Source: Verrucomicrobiales bacterium (GTDB lineage Bacteria; Verrucomicrobiota; Verrucomicrobiia; Verrucomicrobiales; Akkermansiaceae). Taken from it: a DNA stretch of 11,861 nucleotides. Below, piece by piece: positions 1 through 6,219 of the stretch. The notes under the pieces are model-generated. The model did not search any database. It was given only the letters and a program-made list of their open reading frames with translations, and had not been told where the DNA came from. The DNA is taken from the NCBI GenBank assembly GCA_003483645.1, contig DMYM01000226.1, positions 1 through 11,861 on the forward strand, read 5' to 3'. Within the stretch, counting starts at the first letter, position 1. The number at the start of each line of letters is the position of its first letter. The position numbers were made by a program, and so were the translations under genes.

Positions 1-1
1 G

Positions 2-958
2 CGGGCGGCCTATGACCGCTATGGGCATGCGGCCTTCAAGGCGGGAGGTGGTGGTGGCGGATTCGGAGCAGGTGGATTTCACGATCCGATGGACATCTTC
101 TCGCAGGTCTTTGGCGGAGCCTTCGGCGATTTTTTCGGAGGAGGACCCACACGTACCCGGGACGGTCGCAAGCGTGGCAGTGATCTGCGCTATAATCTGG
201 AGGTCACGTTGGAAGAGACCGCCAGCGGGGTCTCCAAGAGTCTTGAGTTGGAGAAGTACGTGGCGTGTGAGACCTGCGGCGCATCCGGTTCAAAGAGCGG
301 GGGCGGAGCGCAGACCTGTGCAACCTGTCACGGCCACGGGATCGTGGAGCAGAGGATGGAGGGATTCGGAGGCATCTTCCGCAAGCAGGTGGCATGTTCT
401 GCCTGTGATGGTTCCGGGCAGGAGATTTCCGATCCGTGTCCCGACTGTCGTGGGCAGGGTCGGGTCGAGAAGATGGATCGAACCCAGATCGAGATCCCGG
501 CCGGGGTTGATCATGGCACCCGGCTGCGTTCGAGCGGCAACGGCGATGCGGGCGTGCGGGGAGGACCGTCCGGCGATCTGCACATTGTTCTGCACGTGAA
601 GCGGCATGATGTCTTTGAACGGCGCGGAGAGGATCTCTTCTGTGAAGTGCCTGTCTCTTTCGGAACGGCGGCCCTCGGGGGTGAGCTGGGTGTCCCTACT
701 CTGGAAGGGGCGGCTTCCATCAAGATTCCCACGGGAACGCAGAGCGGGACGATCTTCCGTCTGCGGAATCGTGGCATCCGGGATATCAGCAGCGGACGCA
801 AGGGCGACCTGCACGTGGAGGTTGGCGTGGAGGTGCCCACCCGGTTGAGTAGTGAGCAGAAGGAGAAACTGGAGACCTTCACCGAGTCGATCGGCGAGGA
901 GAACTCTCCGATGCATGAGAGCTTTCTCGAGAAAACGAAGCGGTTCTTCAACCTGTAG
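2..958 (+). CDS. dnaJ: Chaperone protein DnaJ, 5'-truncated by the window edge
   Basis: DnaJ (Hsp40) is the cytoplasmic co-chaperone that delivers unfolded proteins to DnaK and stimulates its ATPase. The frame is open from the first bases, and 318 residues are visible. The first ones (RAAYDRYGHAAF) are the end of the J domain, so only about 60-70 N-terminal residues, including the HPD motif, lie outside. A Gly/Phe-rich linker follows. The cysteine-rich zinc domain (about nt 266-460) has all four repeats: CETCGASG, CATCHGHG, CSACDGSG and CPDCRGQG. The C-terminal substrate-binding domains follow, with the typical GDLHIVLHVKRHDVFERRGEDL-type strand and a GDLHVEVGVEVP strand near the end. Four intact zinc motifs mark it as type I DnaJ, not CbpA. 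The C-terminus looks normal and ends in TAG. Identity is essentially certain. Confidence 0.97.
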   Translation, partial: RAAYDRYGHAAFKAGGGGGGFGAGGFHDPMDIFSQVFGGAFGDFFGGGPTRTRDGRKRGSDLRYNLEVTLEETASGVSKSLELEKYVACETCGASGSKSGGGAQTCATCHGHGIVEQRMEGFGGIFRKQVACSACDGSGQEISDPCPDCRGQGRVEKMDRTQIEIPAGVDHGTRLRSSGNGDAGVRGGPSGDLHIVLHVKRHDVFERRGEDLFCEVPVSFGTAALGGELGVPTLEGAASIKIPTGTQSGTIFRLRNRGIRDISSGRKGDLHVEVGVEVPTRLSSEQKEKLETFTESIGEENSPMHESFLEKTKRFFNL

Positions 959-997
959 GAGCGCAGGGCGAATGGTGCATTGACCTGCAGGCTGCGA

Positions 998-1138
998 GGA
1001 TGGACAGATTTTTCTGCCGCAGATACCGAGTCAGCGGTGGCAGGTGGATTCCAGCTGGTGAGCTTCGGCCCTCTTACCCTGCGGGTGGAGACCGCAGTAA
1101 TGTATGGGCTCAGTGCACTGGGCTATGAGTTGCGGTAA
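998..1138 (+). pseudogene. rsmE: Orphan 3' fragment of rsmE (16S rRNA m3U1498 methyltransferase)
   Basis: The dnaJ frame stays open after its TAG, from 959 to a TAA at 1136-1138. From about 998 the translation reads GWTDFSAADTESAVAGGF, then a segment ending FGPLTLRVETAVMYGLSALG. This matches the C-terminal SAM-binding knot of RsmE, whose family signature is GPEGGxTxxE...GFxxVSLGPxxLRxETA. RsmE methylates U1498 of 16S rRNA and is often encoded close to dnaJ. Only about 46 of the usual 230-250 residues are present. There is no start codon before the conserved part, and only about 40 bp separate it from the dnaJ stop, so neither a frameshift nor an unusual start can restore the gene. The GPEG just before the tryptophan is also lost (RLRG instead). 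It is either a deletion remnant or a sign of a misassembled join. Confidence 0.72.
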
Positions 1139-1196
1139 GGATTACGGCACTCCAAAAGCTTGCGAATTGCTCCGGGAACCCTGACACTACCGACAC

Positions 1197-2936
1197 GTGC
1201 TCAAGCGCCTTCGGCCCTACACACGCTACCTCCGACCGGTGCGCTGGCAGTTTGTCGGCGCGCTTCTTGCCGGGTTGATTTACGGACTGGCCAGTGGGGC
1301 GGGAATTCCTATCATTATCAAGGAGGTGCTCCCCAGAATCTGGGTAGAAGGGGAACAGCCGGTCCCGCTGGGTGATCTCCTTGTGCTTGCCGCTGTTCTG
1401 ATCGCGGGGGTGGGACTCCGAAGCGTGTCTCAGTTCGCGAACATGTATGGTATGGCCTACTGTGGGCAGCGTGTCCTGGAGGCACTGCGGACGGACGCCT
1501 TTGCGCACCTCCAGAAACTCTCGTTATCGTTTTTTCAGAGACGTCGCAGCGGGGATACGGTGAGCCGTCTCATCACGGATACCGAGATCCTTCGTGCCGG
1601 CATCATCAATGTCACCAACGATATCATCAAGCAGCCGTTCACCCTGATCGGGGCGGCGGGTGTCATCGTCTATCTCTCCATCGAAAACAGCGAGTTCATC
1701 TTTATCCTGGTCTTCTTGATGAGCGTGCCTGCATGCGTTCTTCCCATCCGCTGGCTGGCCAGGAAGTTGAAGCAACGTGCGAAGAAACTGCAGGCCCAGG
1801 TGGGGGATGTTTCGGCCTACGTGACCGATAGTGTGCAGGCATCACGGGAGATCCGCGCCTTCAATCTGCAGGACGACCAGGTGGCCGGGATGAGGCGACG
1901 CGTACGGGAGTTGATGAAATGGCAGCTCAAGGTTCTCAAGTACGAGCGCGCAGTCGCCCCCCTGGTGGAGTTCGTCGCAGTCATCGGCATCGCGGGTGTC
2001 ATTGTGTATTCGGGGCGCAATGGTGTCGGCATCCAGGAACTGGTTCCTCTCCTGGGGGCTCTTTACTTCTGCTACGAACCCGTCAAACGGTTGGGCAAGA
2101 TTGCGGCCCACCTCAAGAACATGGAGGCTTCTCTCGACCGATTGGAAGACATCTCTCATCAGGAGCCTGAGGTAATCGATCCTGAGTCCCCGATCGAACT
2201 GGGCGAGGTGCGCGGAGAGATTACTTTCAAGGGAGTCTCCTTCGCTTATGAGGAGGAAACTGTGCTCAGAGAGGTAAGTGTGAAGATCGATCCGGGGGAA
2301 GTGGTTGGGATCGTGGGGCCGAGCGGAGCCGGCAAGACAACTTTCATCAACTTGATCCTGCGCTTCTACGATCCTGCCGAAGGGGCCGTTTTGCTTGATG
2401 GGCACGATCTCCGGGTCATGAGGCAGAAGGATCTGCATGATGCAATTTCCTTCGTTCCGCAGGAGCCTCTTCTCTTCAATTCTACGTCCAGGGAGAATAT
2501 TCTGATCGGTCGACCGGACGCCAGTGACGAGGAAGTCTACGAGGCCGCCCGGCAGGCACGGGCACACGACTTCATCACCGCGATGGAAAATGGCTATGAG
2601 ACGACTTTGGGTGAGAAGGGGATGCGTCTCTCAGGGGGGCAGCGGCAGCGTCTGGCCCTGGCCCGGGCCTTCCTGCGCAAGGCGCCCATCCTGGTGCTGG
2701 ACGAGGCTGCCTCGGCTCTGGACTCTGATAATGAGGCACTTGTGCAACAGGCCCTGCTGGAACTGACGAGGGACAAGACGGTCTTCATCATCGCGCATCG
2801 TTTCAGCACGCTTAGCGTTGTGAACCGCATCCTGGTTTTTGAACGGGGCGTGGTGGTTGGCGATGGGACGAATGAAGCGCTGGAGAAAAGCTGTGCCCTC
2901 TACCGCGAACTCCGGCAACGGCAGAAGTTCGAGTAG
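1197..2936 (+). CDS. msbA: MsbA-like ABC exporter (fused permease and ATPase)
   Basis: This is a half-size type IV (exporter-fold) ABC transporter of 579 residues, the usual MsbA length. It works as an inner-membrane homodimer. In MsbA it flips the lipid A core from the inner to the outer leaflet. Residues about 15-305 form the six-helix transmembrane domain. The ATPase domain carries Walker A GPSGAGKT (374-381), Q-loop Q422, signature LSGGQ (478-482), Walker B ILVLDE (498-503), D-loop SALD (506-509) and switch histidine H534, so it should be active. The start is GTG at 1197, because an in-frame TGA lies at 1182-1184. No Shine-Dalgarno sequence is evident. Lipid A and glycan genes surround it, which favours a lipid or LPS substrate over a drug or peptide, but the sequence alone does not fix the substrate. 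Confidence 0.9.
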   Translation: MLKRLRPYTRYLRPVRWQFVGALLAGLIYGLASGAGIPIIIKEVLPRIWVEGEQPVPLGDLLVLAAVLIAGVGLRSVSQFANMYGMAYCGQRVLEALRTDAFAHLQKLSLSFFQRRRSGDTVSRLITDTEILRAGIINVTNDIIKQPFTLIGAAGVIVYLSIENSEFIFILVFLMSVPACVLPIRWLARKLKQRAKKLQAQVGDVSAYVTDSVQASREIRAFNLQDDQVAGMRRRVRELMKWQLKVLKYERAVAPLVEFVAVIGIAGVIVYSGRNGVGIQELVPLLGALYFCYEPVKRLGKIAAHLKNMEASLDRLEDISHQEPEVIDPESPIELGEVRGEITFKGVSFAYEEETVLREVSVKIDPGEVVGIVGPSGAGKTTFINLILRFYDPAEGAVLLDGHDLRVMRQKDLHDAISFVPQEPLLFNSTSRENILIGRPDASDEEVYEAARQARAHDFITAMENGYETTLGEKGMRLSGGQRQRLALARAFLRKAPILVLDEAASALDSDNEALVQQALLELTRDKTVFIIAHRFSTLSVVNRILVFERGVVVGDGTNEALEKSCALYRELRQRQKFE

Positions 2937-2937
2937 C

Positions 2938-3066
2938 ATGGCGGGAAATTCAAAGAGGGTGCCGTTTCCTGTCATCCCCGGTGACGAAGGCTGCTCTCCG
3001 GGCTCGGCCACGCCGACCTGCGTTTCTCGCCATTGCGGGCTCTCATTGTTTTCTCCTCTTCCATGA
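2938..3066 (+). CDS. Possible small ORF filling the gap between exporter and deacetylase (42 aa)
   Basis: An ATG one base after the exporter stop opens a 42-residue frame. It ends in a TGA that overlaps the deacetylase ATG as ATGA at 3063-3066. This tiling is what a translationally coupled small gene would look like. Against it, the product (MAGNSKRVPFPVIPGDEG..., rich in Pro, Ser, Gly and Cys) has no recognisable domain, signal or helix. There is no ribosome binding site, and an open frame of this length is common by chance in GC-rich DNA. The same frame also runs open over the end of the exporter gene. I give it as a candidate only. If it is not real, the interval 2937-3062 is untranslated spacer with no terminator that I can see. 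Confidence 0.2.
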   Translation: MAGNSKRVPFPVIPGDEGCSPGSATPTCVSRHCGLSLFSPLP

Positions 3067-3878
3067 TCACGCCCCTCCTGGTGGGTCTTTCGATCCTGAC
3101 GCTCCTGTGGTTCAGCTGGCGCTACGCCTGGTGGAGACCGGCGACCTCCTGGAACCGGCCACGGGTGCTGATGTATCACATGGTCTGTCGCCACCGTCCC
3201 GGCACCCGGTTCAACAAACTCCGAGTTCCGCCGGATGAATTTCGAAAACAAGTAAGCTGGCTCAGCAGGAAAGAGTTCACCTTTCTCCACGCCAGCGAGT
3301 TGCTCGCTACCTCTCCTCCCATGCCGGCAGTCTGCCTCACCTTCGATGACGGCTACCGTGACAACCTCCTTGAGGCCGATCGGGTTCTGGCCGACTTTGA
3401 GGGGAAAGCCACCCTGTATCTCGTGACCGAACGCGAGGGCTCCTGGTCGAGCAAGAAAAAGGTGCATCACCCGGATGATGAACTTGCCTCGGAGCCAAAG
3501 CTCAGTGACGATGAAATTCGTGAATTGCTCGCCACCGGACGCTGGGAACTGGGCGGACACACCACCACCCATGCCAATCTCAGTAAGATTTCGACCGAAG
3601 ATGCCCGGAGGGAAATCTCTGCAGCCCGGCAGGACTTTGCAGAACGCTTCGGCGTAATCCCTCCAACCTTCGCGTATCCCTTCGGGATTTACCAGCCGCG
3701 CCATTGCAGGCTGGTAGAGGAGGCTGGCTATCTTGCGGCCGTGACCGTGGAACCCGGGGTGATGGGATTCCCCCCTCTTTCTCCCTACGAGATTCCGCGG
3801 GTAAAAATCTCTGGGAAGGAAGGGATGCTGGGGTTCATGCTGCGCATGCGCGGCGGCAAACGCGGCCTGAGCAAGTGA
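3063..3878 (+). CDS. Membrane-anchored polysaccharide deacetylase (NodB-like, CE4)
   Basis: The 271-residue product has one N-terminal membrane segment (about residues 4-20, hydrophobic, then WRYAWWR) followed by a NodB/CE4 deacetylase domain. Members remove N- or O-acetyl groups from sugars using a divalent metal. Visible motifs are TFDDG (93-97; catalytic base D95, metal ligand D96), the metal-binding histidines in HTTTH (H166 and H170), and FAYPFG (203-208), the third family motif. An early MYHMV segment (37-41) is typical of the PgaB/IcaB-like branch. I chose ATG 3063 because it begins the membrane segment directly. A TTG at 3033 would add ten residues, and the frame is closed at 2982-2984. 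The stop lies 3 bp before the next gene. The target could be an LPS sugar or a surface polysaccharide; the sequence does not say which. Confidence 0.88.
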   Translation: MITPLLVGLSILTLLWFSWRYAWWRPATSWNRPRVLMYHMVCRHRPGTRFNKLRVPPDEFRKQVSWLSRKEFTFLHASELLATSPPMPAVCLTFDDGYRDNLLEADRVLADFEGKATLYLVTEREGSWSSKKKVHHPDDELASEPKLSDDEIRELLATGRWELGGHTTTHANLSKISTEDARREISAARQDFAERFGVIPPTFAYPFGIYQPRHCRLVEEAGYLAAVTVEPGVMGFPPLSPYEIPRVKISGKEGMLGFMLRMRGGKRGLSK

Positions 3879-3881
3879 GTG

Positions 3882-4580
3882 ATGGAATCTTTGGAACTGA
3901 AAAACCTTGAGCCTTTCGGTGTCGGAGGACGGCGCGAATGTTATGTGCACCCGGAAAATGCATCAAGGTGCGTTAAAGTGCTGCGGACGGATGATCGTCG
4001 TACCGTCCGCCTGTCAGCAAAAAGGAGATGGGTTCCACTGCGTTGGAGGCGGAAGTATGACAACAACGCTGATGAAGCCAGAGAACTCCATCGGGTTCAT
4101 CTTCGCATTGGAGATGTCATGGCCGCGCATCTTCCTCTTTGCCACGGCTTTGAGGAGACCGATCTGGGCCCCGGACTCGTGCTTGACCTTGTCCGCGATC
4201 ACGATGGAAGGATTTCCCGTTCAATCAGGGAGTTAGCCTCCACTGGTGTTGACCCCGGGCGGCTTGAGCCGGCATATAAGGAGTTTTCCGGATTCCTCCT
4301 GTCTCATCGCATCCTGACCCGGAATCTGCATGATCACAACCTTGTCGCGAAGGACCTGGGCAATGACCGGTGGCGTCTGGTGTTGATAGATGGTGTGGGC
4401 GACCCGGCGTGGTTTCCTCTGGCCCGTTGGATTCCTTCCCTGGGCCGACGAAAAGTCGCCAAGCGACTGGCCAGAGCATGGCCCCGGATAGTTTCGTTTG
4501 CGAAGTCCGGAGGGGTCACCGATGAGTTGCGGGAGGAGAGCAGTTGGGATCAGGGTTTCCTGCGACACCGCGGAGAATGA
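3882..4580 (+). CDS. yrbL: YrbL family protein (protein-kinase-like fold)
   Basis: The 232-residue product resembles E. coli YrbL, a PhoP/PmrA-regulated protein of unknown activity with a reduced protein-kinase-like fold. The N-terminal match is clear: PFGVGGRRECYVHPENASRC then VKVL, against YrbL LGTGRHRKCYAHPEDAQRCIKI. Kinase-type landmarks are a glycine-rich loop (13-16), lysine K32 in CVKVL, an acidic helix around E65-E68, a catalytic-loop-like NLHDHN (148-153, with H150, D151 and N153) and D170 in LIDGVGD as the metal-binding DFG counterpart. Phosphotransfer is therefore plausible, but it is not established for the family. ATG 3882 is preferred over the adjacent GTG 3879. It lies 3 bp after the deacetylase stop, which indicates an operon. 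In enterobacteria YrbL is linked to envelope stress, in keeping with the LPS context here. Confidence 0.75.
   Translation: MESLELKNLEPFGVGGRRECYVHPENASRCVKVLRTDDRRTVRLSAKRRWVPLRWRRKYDNNADEARELHRVHLRIGDVMAAHLPLCHGFEETDLGPGLVLDLVRDHDGRISRSIRELASTGVDPGRLEPAYKEFSGFLLSHRILTRNLHDHNLVAKDLGNDRWRLVLIDGVGDPAWFPLARWIPSLGRRKVAKRLARAWPRIVSFAKSGGVTDELREESSWDQGFLRHRGE
4572..4575 (+). promoter_or_regulatory. Ribosome binding site GGAG for the methyltransferase GTG start
   Basis: GGAG lies 8 bases before GTG 4584 and inside the last codons of the yrbL-like gene. It is the clearest Shine-Dalgarno sequence among the starts I inspected and supports the GTG over the downstream in-frame ATG. Confidence 0.45.
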
Positions 4581-4583
4581 TCT

Positions 4584-5384
4584 GTGCTTGGGGGAGACTG
4601 GCAGATAAGATTGCGATACCCTGAAGTGAGACGACAGTGGACCGAGACCTTGAAACGGTGGATTCGCCCCGCCATGTTCCGGGCGCTATCCCCCCGACCG
4701 CATTTCCACTGCCCCATATGCGACTATCGCGGGCCGTTCAAGGACAAGCGAATCGTGAAATTGCCTCTCCTGCTTCGCCTTCATTCAAAGTGTCCCCGTT
4801 GTGCCTCTGCCGAAAGGCACCGCATGACACATCTGGTGCTCGAAGAGCTCTTTCAGGACTGGTCTCCCGCTGGAAAATCAGTTCTGCATATCGCCCCTGA
4901 AGAGTGCCTCAGGAAAGTACTCTCTGCCCGCTTTCAAACCTGCCACAGTGCCGACCTTCTCAAAGAAAATGTCGATTTCCAGGAGGACCTCCAGAACCTC
5001 AGCTTTCCGGATTCCTCTTATGACGCCCTTCTTGTTTCCCGGGTCCTGAATGTTCCCCCGAACCTCGCCGCCTGCCTTGATGAGATCCGGCGCATCCTGA
5101 AGCCCGGGGGAGTGGCGATCATTGCGGAATCCTACACTTGCTCAAGAACTGATGAGTTCGGGGAATGGAGAAATGACCGCTCCCGAACCATAGGCGTGGA
5201 CCTCATCGAAAAAATCTCTTCCCGCTTCGAAAAGGTGGAGCACTATTTTTCCGGGCGCTACCCCGGGGAATATCAACTTGATAATCTGATGCAGGGGGAA
5301 GGATTGCCAATTGATGATTACCCGGATCTTATTCGTATCCCCGGGAAGGGGTTCCAGGATCTTGTCCTTATCGCCCACGTCTAG
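4584..5384 (+). CDS. Zinc-ribbon class I SAM-dependent methyltransferase ('LHIAPE' type)
   Basis: This 266-residue enzyme belongs to a methyltransferase family common in polysaccharide clusters. It has an N-terminal zinc ribbon followed by a Rossmann SAM domain. The ribbon is HFHCPICDYRG (C43, C46) plus KCPRCASAERHR (C70, C73), matching the family form CPxCG...RCPxCxSxERHR. Motif I is the family-specific VLHIAPEECL (100-109) in place of GxGxG. The acidic residue of motif II is D124 in HSADL. FPDSSYDALLVSRVLN (141-156) takes the place of the usual FDvIxxxHVLEHV, so the LEH triplet is lost. RILKPGGVAIIAE (170-182) is the post-motif. The substrate is unknown, probably a sugar or lipid-linked sugar. 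The gene starts 3 bp after the yrbL-like stop and ends 7 bp before the next kinase-like gene. Confidence 0.8.
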   Translation: MLGGDWQIRLRYPEVRRQWTETLKRWIRPAMFRALSPRPHFHCPICDYRGPFKDKRIVKLPLLLRLHSKCPRCASAERHRMTHLVLEELFQDWSPAGKSVLHIAPEECLRKVLSARFQTCHSADLLKENVDFQEDLQNLSFPDSSYDALLVSRVLNVPPNLAACLDEIRRILKPGGVAIIAESYTCSRTDEFGEWRNDRSRTIGVDLIEKISSRFEKVEHYFSGRYPGEYQLDNLMQGEGLPIDDYPDLIRIPGKGFQDLVLIAHV

Positions 5385-5391
5385 TTTTACG

Positions 5392-6219
5392 ATGAAATCT
5401 CTCAAACGATGGATTCGAAGGAGACGCGAAATCGCCGCCATTGCCCCACGCTCTCGCGAATTGGAGGATGAAATCGGCAAGACTCTCGGCGAATCCGTCC
5501 GACTTGTTCCTGCCCCGATGAAAGGAGGGTACGATGAGATCTTCACCGTGGAAGGATGCAGGCGCCTGGGGATCCTCCGGCTTAATAATCCCATCAAGGA
5601 TCAGCAGGATCCTATTGGCCCTCTCGACCCGGGCATCCCTCTGGACGACCGCGGACGAATTGACCGCGAGTGGCATGCCTACTCGATGCTCTTTCCTCTT
5701 GGTCTTTCTCCCGAACCTCTTGTGCGGGGCCCTGATTTCATGGTTTGTTCCTGGTTGCCGTGGGACCGGGCTTCGCGACGACTTGTAGTGGATTCCGGGG
5801 AGATCTGGTCCCTGCTGGAGACGGTTCTTCCCGCGATCGCTTCCATGCACGGGACCGGGTTGACTCACCTGGACCTGAATCTCGGCAATGTTCTCTTTGA
5901 TCCCTGCTCCGCGAGGACTTGTCTGATTGACTTTGAGTTCGGACCGGCCCCGTGGGTTCGAGAGGACCAACAAAAGGCCTTCGATTACCTGCGCCTGATC
6001 GAAGACTGCACAAAGCCCCGGAGAGGCGGGGTGAACCTCAAGTCTGACTTGATGCGTCTGGGAACCCTGCTGAATGCCATTGTTCCTGCTGAGATCCGGT
6101 CAGCCGGGTTGGATTTTGTTTTTGCCAAGCTTCAGCGCCTTGCACGCGAAGATGGAGTATGCGACGTCCTTCGGGAAGTCTTCCCGGGTCTCCCTCAGGA
6201 CAACTTCCGGAGGACCTGA
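5392..6219 (+). CDS. LPS core kinase-like protein (protein-kinase fold)
   Basis: The 275-residue product has an atypical protein-kinase fold of the kind seen in LPS core kinases (WaaP, KdkA, InaA and relatives) that phosphorylate heptose or Kdo. The catalytic loop is THLDLNLGN (158-166; D161 catalytic, N166 metal ligand). The magnesium-binding DFG equivalent is DFE (180-182), the form common in this superfamily. Other landmarks are a GGYDEIF stretch (45-51) in the nucleotide-loop region, ILRLNNP (61-67), and E93 in REWHAYSML as a likely helix-C glutamate. The usual ATP-binding lysine is not obvious, since R63 stands where VxxK is expected. ATG 5392 starts a basic N-terminus (KSLKRWIRRRREI). 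The ORF can be extended upstream, but only over the methyltransferase 3' end. A sugar kinase role in the envelope is inferred from fold and context. Confidence 0.65.
   Translation: MKSLKRWIRRRREIAAIAPRSRELEDEIGKTLGESVRLVPAPMKGGYDEIFTVEGCRRLGILRLNNPIKDQQDPIGPLDPGIPLDDRGRIDREWHAYSMLFPLGLSPEPLVRGPDFMVCSWLPWDRASRRLVVDSGEIWSLLETVLPAIASMHGTGLTHLDLNLGNVLFDPCSARTCLIDFEFGPAPWVREDQQKAFDYLRLIEDCTKPRRGGVNLKSDLMRLGTLLNAIVPAEIRSAGLDFVFAKLQRLAREDGVCDVLREVFPGLPQDNFRRT

Noticed and set aside
12..599. A 195-codon plus-strand frame over dnaJ and several long minus-strand frames (290-951)
   Set aside because: They lie out of frame over a clear DnaJ with intact zinc motifs, and their translations are Arg/Ser/Pro-rich shadows typical of GC-rich DNA.
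1160..1188. Possible promoter before the exporter (TTGCGA, 17 bases, GACACT)
   Set aside because: The -10 match is poor and no supporting element is visible.
959..1196. A frameshifted but complete rsmE between dnaJ and the exporter
   Set aside because: Only 238 bp are available, while the gene needs about 700 bp, so no frameshift can restore it.
1842..2567. A 241-codon minus-strand frame inside the exporter gene
   Set aside because: It is antisense to the ABC transporter membrane and ATPase domains; a shadow.
2631..3950. A 439-codon minus-strand frame across the exporter end and the deacetylase
   Set aside because: It is antisense to two genes with complete catalytic motifs, and its translation has no recognisable domain.
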